A stretch of DNA of 64,000 bases from Rhexocercosporidium sp. MPI-PUGE-AT-0058 (Eukaryota > Ascomycota > Leotiomycetes > Helotiales). The notes beneath the pieces were generated by a model. That model was not told the DNA's origin. It worked only from the letters and a program-made list of their open reading frames with translations, and did no database searches. Positions 12,108-23,218 of the stretch are shown one piece after another (position 1 is the stretch's first letter; each line of letters starts with the position of its first letter). The stretch is taken from assembly GCA_020746875.1 (NCBI GenBank), contig JAGTJL010000005.1, positions 496,001 to 560,000 of the forward strand. Direction: 5' to 3'. The position numbers and the translations under genes were made by a program.

Positions 12108-13097
12108 ATGCTTCTCGCCAACTCCCTCCGAGTCCTCTGCTTCGGAGATAGCCTCACAGCTGGACATACGCAGGGTGGCTCACTGTTCCACCCTTACGGA
12201 ATCGCATTAAAAGCTTCTCTGGAGAAGTCACTGCCTTCATGGGATATATCAACTGACATCCAGGGCTTGGGAGGAGATCAAGCAGTCAGTCCCCCAGGCG
12301 TATTCTTCCCAAGAATGGATAAGCTCTGTAGGTTCTCAGATAACTCCGTCTCCTCCGTATTCTCATATTCATTTCATTTTGCTCATTTCCTACACTACTC
12401 ACAATCTGCTATCTACACATTCAATCCTAACCCACCTCAGACACAGAAGTCCACCCCAAATCCCCCTACGACTGGGCCATAGTCCTAGGCGGAACAAATG
12501 ATCTCAACCAAGACCGCCTCCCCTCAGACATCTTCCCAGCCCTTGAACGAGTTTGGGCCATACCCCTCTCCAACAACACCAAAGTACTAGCCTTGACCGT
12601 GACAGGATGCGGAGCTTGCGCGCCTGTCATTCCTGAGAGAAGAGCGGATCTGAATCAGAGGATATTGGGGCATCGGGCCTCGAATTAGTAAGTCGCTTTC
12701 TCTTCTTCTTTACGATTTTCTTCTTTCCCTGTCCTGTTCATAATGATTCTTGAATGGAAAGTTGAGATCTTGAACATCAGGATGAGGAAGTTGATGTTAA
12801 TGTCCAAATAGCTACACGTATGATCTCCACAAAGCCGTTCCCTACTGGGGCATGTCTGAAGAGCGACGTAGAGAGATCTGGGACGATACCCTGCATTTCA
12901 CAGTCAAGGGATACGATCTGGTCGGCAAACTGCTCGCGGATCGTATTGTGGAGTTAGTGAAGCAGGAGGAGAGGGAGAGTCCTGAGGAGGGGTTGATTAG
13001 GGAGGAATTAAGGAAGAGGAGGACGAGGAAGGGGGGGAGAATTACTGTGCAAGAGAGGAGGGAGAGAGAGGATGGGGAGAGGCAGGTGGAGCTGTGA
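12108..13097 (+). CDS. SGNH/GDSL-family esterase
   Basis: 250-residue hydrolase of the SGNH superfamily, likely an esterase or acetylesterase; the natural substrate is unknown. Three exons: 12108-12327, 12441-12687 and 12812-13097, with introns GTAGGT...CTCAG and GTAAGT...ATAG and matching phases. Block I is CFGDSLTAG with the nucleophilic Ser close to the N-terminus. Block III is GGTNDL with the conserved Asn. Block V is DDTLHFTVKGYD with the catalytic Asp and His. No signal peptide is visible, which suggests an intracellular enzyme. The C-terminal 40 residues are charged (Arg/Glu-rich) and probably disordered. An open alternative is relation to isoamyl-acetate-hydrolysing esterases. Confidence 0.85.
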
Positions 13098-14563
13098 GGT
13101 TTAGGATGGGTAATAGTCATGGATGTAGGAAATGATTTGTTTTCAAAATGCAGTCCCTGGCTGCGTGTTATTGAAAAGAAAGATTTTCGCCGGATTTAGA
13201 GTTGCTCTGCACTGGAAGTCACTGATCAAAATGAAGGCTTTTACAGGTATCGTAGTTCCAGATTGTCCAAAGCCAGCTATGACTTTGGTCTCAGGCATAT
13301 TTACTGGCTCTTGAGCCAGCCCAATGCAACCGAGGGACCAGCTACGGTTCCATCTCACCTCAACATTAGCACTAACATAACTAAAATCTACTGTTCCAAA
13401 CTACCACATCAGAAACACCCCAGTCACTGGAAAGACTCACAATAAAGGATTATACCATGGTCTTTTCATTTCCACGAGCTTGGCACCTCCCGTTCGAGCC
13501 TTGAGCCATGATATAGCAATTCGCCATTGCTGCCATGCCGGGCAACCGAATAGTCAAGATCAAACACTTCACCCGTATAAAGTCGAGGTAAAGCAGCACT
13601 ACCTGACCGCTGGATTAAATGAGCTAAGAGCTTACTCCATGCATGCCATTAGTCTGGGGCAATGCTTCTGGGCCGCTACACGTCGGTATTTGGGCTTCCA
13701 AATTCTGGATGGAGTACACTGGCGGTCGGATAATCAAGCACCCGCGTGATGTTCTTGGGGTTTGAGACTACCCTCAGAAGAGAATTTGTAGCGAGGATGT
13801 CAATAACAAGGCTATGGGTAGGAGAGGTGTGGCTTATGCTTTCAATCTGGCCGCTCTCCTTCCAAAAGACTTCTTTCTGTGTGTAAATTAATTCCCCGAA
13901 CTATACTAGAGATGCTCAAACATTCTAAAGCGGGGATCAGTTGGTATTTGTACTCGATACCCAAATAAGGGTCTTCGATCAGGAGATGGGTGACAAAGGC
14001 TAGCAGGCAATCTGGTAGGTGATGTTGGCAAAGGATGAGGCCCGGTCCTTTGTGAGCTGATGGACAGATAGACGGACATAGCATGTAGCGAGCGTCCTAC
14101 ACACTGGCGCGAACAGAAGAGACCATTGCGCATGACCAATTCAGACGTGGAAGAACAGTGGAAAACTATTCGTCGAAAAGAACCAGCAATACGGCAATTA
14201 AGTATGGCGTCGTTGGTGACTTTTGAGGATAGCGACGGCAATACTTTGCTTGGGAGCTGGCAGTCGGAAATATTGGCCCACCAGAAGCGTCAAGGAGGAT
14301 ATCAAGACGAAACGAAAGTGATAATAGGTCTATATAACTTTGCCTGATCCAAAATTGCTAGCTCAACCCATTCTGTTGCGGATTTGTTGATACCGAGTAC
14401 TATTAGTAGACGTCGGGATTTCCAGGCAAATTAACAGTGTTCACAGTCTACATTGAGGGTAGCTTTAGAGGATTGATGCTTGAGGGGGTACTATGGCACA
14501 GGAGGTTTATAAACAACATGGGTAACAAAGGAGATCTGTTTCCGCTCGAATTCCATTCCCAAT
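13098..14563. other. Intergenic region, no gene seen
   Basis: This stretch separates the 3' ends of the SGNH esterase gene and ATP4, which converge. One 73-codon open frame at 14126-14347 (+) has no recognisable domain and is probably chance. No RNA gene, repeat or transposon fragment was recognised. Confidence 0.5.
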
Positions 14564-15479
14564 CTATTGTGCCTTGGACGCAATGATCTCTGTAAAAGCA
14601 GTTAGCAACAACAAACAATGGAAACAAGTCAAATCAACTTACTCTCAACATCCGCTACGCTCTGTTGCAGGATCTGTTGGAGGACCTTGGGGTTATCAAG
14701 CTCCTTCTGGATCTTGGCAATAATGGTTTCCGAAAGCTCCTTCTGTTGGCGGATCTTGACCTGTCCCTCGTATCTAACCCACGAATCGAGAACAGTCTTG
14801 GCCTCAGCAGCAAGGGTGGTGGTTTGCTCAAGCTCGTACGCCTTGGCCTCAAGCTGAGCGGTTTCCTACCAATTGTAAGCTGCCGCCTCCATTCTGTCAC
14901 TTCCATCTATCACATACCTTTGATACCTCAAAGAGGGTCTTGGTGACATCGACAACGCTTCCCAATTGCTGAACGCTCTCGATTCTGGTCTTGACGGCTT
15001 CGGTGTGATCGGCACGAGCAGCGTTCAAGATGCCCTTGATCTTGTTGACCTGTCCATCTGCCCACTCCTTGTACATTGGTCCTCCATACTTGAAGACGGC
15101 ACCCCAGATGCTCAACAAGCAGAGCGCAACGATAGTCTCCTCGTTCACGACATAGTACTCGTTGCTGATAGCGTAGATGGCGGCACCGGCTGAGGACGAA
15201 AGGATCGCGGTCTTTGAGACCAGAGAATTACCTGGCAGCGAGTCAAGGATCGATTGTGCCTTCTTCTTTGGGTCCTCCGTCGCTGGAACGCTCGAAGCTG
15301 ATCGATAGCTGGTGAGGGATGTGGTGAGCGCCGGGAGAGTACGGGGAGAGAAAGCTGGTCGGAGACGGGCGGCGCCTGGAGGAATCGTCAATTAGCCATT
15401 CAAGCTCCAATTGCTTCAGAACCATCGTCTAGAGGTCCAATTACATACCTGCGGCGCTTCTTGCCAAACGTGATGCCAT
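14564..15479 (-). CDS. ATP4: Mitochondrial F1Fo ATP synthase subunit 4 (subunit b)
   Basis: 245-residue peripheral-stalk subunit of the mitochondrial ATP synthase. It links the membrane-embedded Fo part to the F1 head and stops F1 from rotating. Four exons: 15479-15449 (31 nt), 15375-14918, 14865-14643 and a terminal exon of only 26 nt at 14589-14564 that supplies the KIIASKAQ tail. The N-terminus (MASRLARSAAG, then Arg/Ser-rich) is a mitochondrial presequence. Two hydrophobic segments follow (around TAILSSSAGAAIYAI and TIVALCLLSIWGAVF), then a long charged helix (YELEQTTTLAAEAK and beyond) forming the stalk. Length and order of parts fit fungal Atp4. It is head to head with NOC4. Confidence 0.95.
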
Positions 15480-15680
15480 TGTGAGATGAGGGGAGATGCT
15501 GTTGAGCTTCGCGATGTGCTTGAAGGGAGCGAAGAATTGGAGCGGCTGTCGGTTGAGCTTTGGTTCACGTGACTATAGACCCACTTTAAAAAGTAGCCTC
15601 AATCCCCGTCGGCAGCAACTTATTTTGTACCGACAAGAATTTCTGAAGTTCGAAATATTTAGCATTCGCGACCCGCCAGT
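15480..15680. promoter_or_regulatory. ATP4/NOC4 bidirectional promoter
   Basis: Only 201 bases separate the divergent start codons. The space contains one perfect TCACGTGA palindrome at 15565-15572, a Cbf1/Pho4-type site, and no other gene. Sharing of the site by both genes is inferred. Confidence 0.5.
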
Positions 15681-17413
15681 ATGCCAGCACCTACAACAGG
15701 ATCCAGCCAGTCAGGCAAGCGGAAGAGAACGTCCTCAGAAAAGAGGCCGTCGAAACGAGCACGATCCGAGAGTTCTGAGAGCAGTGGGGAGGAAGACAGC
15801 CAGGCGCAAATTATACTGCTCGCAGACGAAATCCTCAAGTCGAAGAAAAACTACAACAATATTTCGAAACTGATCCAGATAATGAGAGCAGAAGGAGAGG
15901 AGGCAGATGATTCTGTTGTTGCGGCAATTTCACTATGCCGAGTTTTCACATCATTAATGGTGTCTGGGGATATGGTCAAGAAGCAAGGCACAACTGAGAA
16001 GGATGCTGTGGTGATCAAATGGCTGAAAGAACGTTACTCGGAGTACAAAGCTGGCCTGCTAGTACTGCTAGGTGAGGAGGGCATTTCGTCTACAACATTG
16101 GATCTGTGCATGCGACTGCTCAAGACTGAGGGGCAGCACCTTCGAGGCCAAGAATATAGTTTTCCAACTGCATTTCTCACGGATATGGTACGGGTCTTCC
16201 TTGATCCGGAAAGTGACGACAGTGCGCGAGAAGAATTCAGTGAAACTTATGTGGAGGAGTACGACGACATTCGTTTCTACACGTTGGAGGTGCTTGAGTT
16301 AGTACTTTCTTTGACTACAATATATTTGTCTAACAACCACATAGTAAGCTCCTGAGCGAAGTTGAGTCGCAGGCATTTTTCAACAATGCAGTGCAGATTC
16401 TTACTACAATCGAATCTGTCCCAGAGTCAAAAGAAGAATTGGAGGATTTCTGGGTGCCCGCGCCGAAGAAAACAAGCCATGCCTTATACTCCCTCACCCA
16501 GCACAAGAAACGTGCACAAAGTGCATGGCTAGCTTTGATGAACTTGGAAATGGATAAGGAGCAGAGGAAGTCTATTTTGGGGCTTATGGTCAAGTCAATT
16601 GCTCCATGGTTCATGAAGCCAGAGCTTTTGATGGACTTCCTAACAGATTCCTACAATTCTGGTGGATCAACATCCCTCCTCGCTTTATCTGGAGTGTTCT
16701 ATCTGCTTCAGGAGAAGAACCTCGACTACCCATCCTTCTACCGAAAACTCTATTCCTTACTGGACTCCGAGATTCTGCATTCAAAACATCGGTCAAGGTT
16801 CTTCCGTCTCCTCGAGACCTTCTTGGGTTCCACTCATCTTCCAGCCGTCCTTGTCGCTAGCTTCGTCAAAAGACTTTCAAGGTTGACACTAAACGCACCA
16901 CCAGCTGCAGTTGTTACAGTTGTTCCATGGATTTACAACATCCTGAAGAAACACCCAATGTGTACCTTCATGATACACCGAGAAACGAGAGGCGAAGCGG
17001 CAAAGGAGCTCCTGGAAAGGGAGGGAATGGATGACCCATTCTTGATGGATGAGGAGGACCCTATGGAGACAAAGGCACTTGATAGCAGTTTGTGGGAGAT
17101 TGTGACACTTCAGTCACATTACCATCCAAACGTTGCTACTTTGGCCAAAATCATATCGGAACAGTTCACGAAGCAGTCTTACAACATGGAGGACTTCCTT
17201 GATCACTCATATGGAAGTGTAAGTTCTACGATCCTAACTGGTCTTGCAATCGCTAAACTATTCATTCAACAGATGCTAGAGGCAGAATATGTTAAGGAGA
17301 TCAAGAAGACACCAGTGATAGAGTTTGAGATACCCAAGAAGATCTTCATGAAGCAGGATGCCTCGTCAGAAGTTCACGATCGATTGTTGGTAAACCTCTG
17401 GGACTTCAGCTAG
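15681..17413 (+). CDS. NOC4: Nucleolar complex protein 4 (Noc4/Utp19), 40S ribosome assembly factor
   Basis: 543-residue nucleolar protein. Noc4 pairs with Nop14 in the small-subunit processome and is needed for maturation and export of 40S precursors. Three exons: 15681-16297, 16345-17218 and 17273-17413; the introns are 47 and 54 bases. The second intron is a multiple of three and carries no stop, so retaining it would add 18 residues. The N-terminus is a basic, Ser-rich nuclear-targeting tail (GKRKRTSSEKRPSKRAR). The C-terminal half is the CBF/Mak21 domain, visible in LLALSGVFYLLQEKNLDYP, in HSRSRFF-like KHRSRFFRLL and in PWIYNILKKHP. Length matches the yeast protein closely. It shares a short promoter with ATP4. 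Confidence 0.93.
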
Positions 17414-18029
17414 ATAGAATTGAAATGGTTTCCCAGATATTTCATGAGCAGTTGTGAATCATGTTTTGCTTTTCATCTCAAGTATTTCAAGTCGGAGATC
17501 TTTCCTTTTCAAGCGAACATTTCTCGGGTAGTAATAGGGGGCGGGGTCAAGACTCAAGAGTCATCAAACAATTGTGTGCGAAGCATGATCTCAAGCCTCA
17601 AAGTTTTACATGGTCTTCTCAATGCAGTACTACTTCCATAAATAAGCAGCGCATTCGCGCCACAAATACCCCCATTCAATTCTCACAGCGCGTCGAAGTC
17701 CTGTTCAGGTGAAAGCACGAGCTGCGCCGCCTTCTAAGCCTTCCCACCACGGCTCAAAGCCAAGATCAGCAACCGCTACCCACTCGACGTGAAGAAGCCC
17801 AATCCAGATGCGACTGCTACTATATACAAGCTTGCGCCGTTGCAAGGCAACCTTACGGATATCCTAAGTCACAAAGCGTTCACAAAGGAAGATCATTTGC
17901 TTTTGCCCCTCTTTGCTTTGCTTATTGCAACCTCACAAGGCTACCAAGTGCCTGAAGAACACTCCACTCAACCCCTCTTCCCCACCAGCTCTCATACTCA
18001 CGCGAAGAAGACATCTACCACGCGCCAAA
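17414..18029. other. Intergenic: NOC4 3' end and promoter of the Sel1-repeat gene
   Basis: 615 bases between two genes on the plus strand. Upstream open frames overlap the start of the next gene but show no domain and are read as leader sequence. Confidence 0.5.
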
Positions 18030-20024
18030 ATGCCTCTACGAGACATCCTCAAGAAGAAGGAGAAGGTCGAGCAGCAGCGCGATACGCCGTCTCCAGTCCC
18101 CGACTTCGAACCGCCGACCTTCACATTCATGCGCTCTGACACGCACACGCAAGAGATAATCAGTCCACCAACCTTCTACTCTCAAAACTCCTCCTCTCCG
18201 CCATCTTTCATTGACGGGCCTGCCGAGTCAAGGACGAGTAGACTTTTTAAAGGCCGCTCGCGCAGCGCTTCCGTCAACTCGCAAGCGTCAGCCTCGTCCT
18301 CCAAATCGAAGAATGCGAATCCCAAGCGCCTATCGCAAAGACTACATCTGCGAAAGAGCGAACCAACGTCTGAGAGTGTGCCGAGTGATCTGCCAGAGAT
18401 CCATGTGCCAGAGGGAGAAGATGGGGAAGCGCGCGAGTCCCTGTGGGAGAAACGGGCAACGATGTTGGCGAGAAAGAATGAGGAATCAAGGAGTAGGCCT
18501 ACTACGCCAATGGGAGGTTCTGCGACAGATCTAGGTTCTTTTCAAGACCTGAATATAAGTGGAGGGTCTAGGGAAAAGACTGTGGTTTCGACGAAACAGG
18601 CAGATGATAATATTCAAGAGGCAATACGGCTCCATGAGGCGAGCGAGCTGGAGACTTCTACCAAGATGTTTGGGCGGTTAGCGGATCCAAATGGGGAGAA
18701 TAATGCTTTGAGTCAGGTCATGTACGGGCTTGCATTGCGGTATGTTCAATTGGCTTTTTGCATGCAGTGGACTATTCACATGGATGGCTGTCTATTTGTC
18801 TTCCATTGTAGCTATTCAGAGCCGATCTTTGAAGCCATTCTGATGTCGTATTCTTTAGGCACGGTTGGGGTTGCACTCCAGACCCAGAAGAAGCTGTCAA
18901 ATATCTCTCGGCAGCAGCAGCGAATGCAGCATCCATTGAAGATCAAGCGCTACAGGCGGGCATGAAGAAAGGCGGCGCGGCCAAGGGGGAACTCGTGCTC
19001 GCAATCTTCGAGCTGGCGAACTGCTTCCGTTTTGGATGGGGAGTGCAAGTTGACAAGCTTGCAGCTAAACAGGTAAAGCCACTTTAAAGCATTGGATCGG
19101 GGAGAAGCCTACTTGGACATTCGAACTGACATGTTGGGGGCCAGTACTACGAAACGGCTGCGAATCTGGGTGACACTGGTAAGTGCATTCAGGCCTGATC
19201 TCAGTGAGACAACATCTCACGATACGGAATAGATGCTATGAACGAAGTAGCTTGGTGCTACGTCGAAGGCTTCGGCTGCAAGAAAGACAAGGTACGCTTA
19301 AGTTTAATATTCTCCTTATTTACTACCCGCTACCGAGCCTTCCGAATAGCTTCAAGCATTCATAGCCATAGGAGCATCAGCCTCGCAGTTCTCCAGTGTG
19401 GCTTGCGTATGCATTGCATGAGAGCTTGCCCCTATGATGACTGCATTTGGGCAGCAATGAGGCTTTCCTCATGTCTATTTCCCCACGCGTCCCATGCACC
19501 ATTCTTAGATACACAAGGCTGACTGGTTCCCTCAATACAGAATGCAGCAGCGAAATACTACAGGCTCGCGGAAGCCGGAGGCAGCAAAACTTTAGGCAAT
19601 ACCTGGTACGTCAGAGCATCTCATTTGTCTTTCTCCGATGCCCAGAAATCAACTATCACTTTCCCATCTCAACTTTGTTCCTGAGTGGAGGGCTTTGGGA
19701 AAGAGAGTTCACTGAAAGGGAGAGCGACACTGTCATGCTGGGTCTGCATGTGCGTTACCTGCATATCGTAACTGCAGCGCCGCGGCCCGGTGGCCATCCC
19801 GTGCAGCTCTTCGTTCCAGATGACTTCTGCGAAGCGAAGCCGATAGGCTCAGCGGCCACGGCCTCCATTTCTCGACCCAACACTCCTAGGAACCTAAACT
19901 CTCCCAAACCCAGAACAATTCCCACCATCTGATCTGGATCACACCTCAGCTCACTCACTAATCGGGCAAACACAACAGGATCTGGAAGGAGAAATACAAC
20001 CCGGACTATACGGGGAAGAAGTGA
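18030..20024 (+). CDS. Sel1-repeat protein, probable Nif1-type regulator
   Basis: 375-residue protein with Sel1-like helical repeats, which act as protein-interaction scaffolds. Six exons: 18030-18739, 18859-19072, 19145-19178 (34 nt), 19233-19291 (59 nt), 19541-19605 and 19979-20024. Phases agree throughout, and the last exon ends WKEKYNPDYTGKK. The first 200 residues are polar and Ser-rich (MPLRDILKKKEKVEQQ start). Repeats are visible in the C-terminal half: GWGCTPDPEEAVKYLSAAA, FRFGWGVQVDKLAAKQYYE, YVEGFGCKKDKNAAAKYY. From memory, this layout and start resemble ascomycete proteins annotated as cell-cycle inhibitor Nif1, a Nim1 kinase antagonist in fission yeast. Chs4/Skt5-like chitin synthase activators also have Sel1 repeats but more of them. 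The Nif1 link is moderate, the Sel1 call strong. Confidence 0.82.
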
Positions 20025-20696
20025 GATGTGAGACTTTGTTGGTTTGCCGACGAACTGGTTTCTTGGGCGGGCGTGATGTTTTACGTGGGATTGGGTTCTC
20101 AACTTCGGGGATTTCTTTTACCTGAGCATAGGCATGGGAAGGTCGTCGGGCTGGTCGGGAATGACGGTGATGACTGGATATGCGATTTACGATTGCTCGA
20201 TCGATGGCTTTGATGGGAGCACAAAGTAGAGCAAGGCGAAGCGGGAGAACCGAAGGATACGAGGGGCTTGGAACTTGGTAAGGCTTTATTCAGCCGCGCC
20301 GGTTCCTTCTCTTCCCTCGATCTTCAGCTCCGAACCGACTTGATCCCGTATCAGGAGATGTGATGGATGTGTGTGTAGGTATAACGAGAGAATGATATCC
20401 CCAATATGAAGTGGCTGAGACAGCATTCGTATTCACGGTCTCAGTCCAGTCTCAGTAGTTCTCTTGACCTTGGCTTTACTCGACGCGAAGTGATCTTGAG
20501 GTCTCGATCGCAAGATCAAAACAAGTGCAGCAGCTCAGATGATTACCGATATCTACTGTACTTTCGTCCCGATCTCAGTAGAACAACAGCAGAATGTCGA
20601 CGCCGATCTATCTAATCAAGCACCCGCCACAGCCTGTCAATAGCACCTGTGTGTGATATCCCACGTCCGCTTCCCAGGGGGGGGGGTCCTGACTGG

Positions 20697-20740
20697 ACCG
20701 AACCGAACCGAACCGAAGTGAACTTAACTGAGCTGAACTG
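20697..20740. repeat. (CCGAA)n and related pentamer/hexamer run
   Basis: Tandem CCGAA copies pass into variants such as GTGAA, CTTAA, GCTGAA and CTGATT. It is a simple repeat in non-coding DNA. Confidence 0.6.
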
Positions 20741-21147
20741 ATTCGACGGGACCTACAGTACTACTACCTAGCTTACTCCCTACCTACCTGCCTAGCTGAG
20801 AAGACCGGGCCTTGGAAATAGATGAGGAGGTGGAGGTGGAGGTGCGTCACGTGAGTGATGTGTTGGCACTTTTTTTCGGTCTCTGTTCCTGAATGGGGGA
20901 GGGGAGGTCAGCCCACATTATTTTTCCTGCTTTTGCTGATGGCTGATTTGTTCGTTCTTTTCGTTTGGGGGGAGGTGGATGGGTAGGTGGGAAGAGGAAG
21001 GGCACGAGGGAGGGAGGGGGAGGAAAACTGGTTTGTGCTACAGTTGGAAGCTTTTGGGGGTGGGGGGGGGAGGTCTAGATCTTTTGCCATTGTTTTGGTG
21101 CGTTGCGTGACTAGGGAGAGTCATGACTATACTTTGGACCTTTGGGA

Positions 21148-21185
21148 TGTGTATGTGTATGTGTGTATGTGTGTCTGTGTGTGTG
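21148..21185. repeat. (TG)n / (TATG)n microsatellite
   Basis: About 38 bases made of TG and TATG steps within non-coding DNA. Confidence 0.75.
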
Positions 21186-23218
21186 GAGCAAGCAGGTACA
21201 TAGATACCTCACACCATACACCAGACCATGTCTACACGACCACATACGTAGATGGCTGGGCAGACAGTCAGTCAGCCAGCCAGAGACCAGAGAACCAGAG
21301 GCAGATAGGTTGTTTTTAGCATCTTCGTGCGTGTGTATACGTAGCTAGCTTGGTAATTCAAGCAAGTAAAGATGGATACTAGGTTTCAAATCCAAAAAAG
21401 GTACCTGAGTAGACAGCGAGATATGATTCATACACTGGTGTGCTGGGCTCAGCTGGGCCTCACCGTTCTTTTACTTTTTGAAACTTGAGCTTTCGTGAGA
21501 ATGCGTGCGAATCACTCGACGAGTTTTCGATGGATTCTCTAGATGTGGAGATGGAGGAAGACTTGCCTACTTCACCGTCGATGTAGTTTCTCGTGGTGTG
21601 GGTCTTGGTTCGATCGGGACCTCCTAGGTACCTACTACCAATGGGTGTGAACGTGTATGACAAGCGCTATAGCAGATTAATTTCAACTCGTTCTTCACCG
21701 TTCCAGTTATTTTTCACGTATCAAATCACAATTAAACGGATCAAAACATGTATGTGGTGAGGTATCCATCGTCCTTAGACGACGGAAAAATAATGTAGTT
21801 GTATTATCTTGCCCAAGCTGTGTTAAGCTGTGCAAATACTACGTCTACTTTCCCTCGACCCAATCATCCCATCCCACCAGTAATCCATTAAATACAACCC
21901 GCCTCCTATCCCTCCCTCCAATCACCCAATCCGAATCCTAAATACACAGCCATCTCTCCACCGCCCTATCCAAAGTCGAAAATCGAGAATCGTCATCAGC
22001 AGCAGCGGTCATTATCGCGCGCTCGATAGAAGAGAATAGAAAAATATGCAATCATTCGTGATCATTACAACGTGAAACGTAAACGTAACCCCCCTCCCTT
22101 CCCTCTCGCCTTCGTCGTAACTCCATTTCGTTTGGTACTGAAGAAGTAGAAGAAGGAAAATGTGCCGGCTGTGCTTCGGCGGCTGTGGGTTCCGTCTGGT
22201 TCTTGGTTCGTGGGATTTTCGTTTGTAATAGTACTAGAGAGAAGGAAAATGTTTTGAGGAGCGGGTGGCGCTGAAGAGGTATCTTATGTGTTTGTTTGGG
22301 GTCATGAAGGTCGTGATATTCGTGAGTAGGTGGTACTTGGGTGTGTGGATGAGTGGAGGAGATTGATTGATTGATTGTGAGAGAGTGCATGGTGGGAGAC
22401 GAACGAGACGGTAAGGGTGAGTGAGGGTGAGGTGGGTGTTCAGGCAGGCCTTCCTTCGATCCATCGATCAATCGGGTTCCTGGTAGGATTCGAAATTTGA
22501 TGCCATTGCTCTCTCTCATCCGCCCATTCTCATATCCATACTCTCTCTCAAAGGAAAATAGAGAAGAGGAAAGAAAACTAAGACTAAGATCCTAAAACTA
22601 AAAGTTGTTCCTCCTCCTCGTGAACCCCCTAGAATGCCTAACTATTTTGAATCGAAAGGGTTTGTTAAACCACAAAAGGAAAAACACAAAATGTCCAATT
22701 TACATATGTCCAATCTTTCCGTTCGCTGGGGGAGTTTGGGAGGTTTGCTGCGAGCCGCTGATGTGTATGTGTGTAAAAGTGGGCTCGATCCATTTCTGCT
22801 GATTCGCGATCGCGTGAGCAATCAAAGCAAACGAGCTGTCGTTTGGGGGGGGATATGCCTATCCCAAATTCCGTTACCGATCCGGTTTCCCTGTTTCCTC
22901 CGATCCCATCCTTATCCAAAATGAAAATCCAGAAATCCAATTCCGTTCCGTCGCTGTGCCATGATGATGCAAGTATGAGAGCAAACATGAAAAGTGTTGA
23001 GATTAGGAGACAAAAGCAAGAAAATCAATCGCTTCGCTTCGCTGGGCTCGCTGGACAAAGGAAAATTGGAAAAAGGTCAAAATAAAAAACTGCGTGAGCA
23101 AACAGTGTCTTTGCTGCTGTTGTTGTGTGATATGGCCGTGAGATTCGTAACCGTTGGTCGTAGCTTGGGATGTGCTCCCGAAATGTTATGTATGTGAATC
23201 AAGAAGTCCGAGAGTGAT

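Larger units (their letters stand above)
20025..23218. other. 3.2 kb gene-free region with simple repeats
   Basis: This lies between the 3' ends of two convergent genes. Long open frames here are low-complexity and lack domains. The region contains a (CCGAA)n run with drifting copies near 20697-20740, CTAC/CCTA-rich stretches near 20755-20800, G-rich tracts near 20900-21075, a (TG)n repeat near 21148-21185 and a CACGTG box near 20849. Part of it may be the 3' UTR of the bZIP gene. Confidence 0.5.

Noticed and set aside
22052..22519. 155-codon minus-strand open frame downstream of the bZIP gene
   Set aside because: No domain and no splice partners; probably 3' UTR or intergenic.
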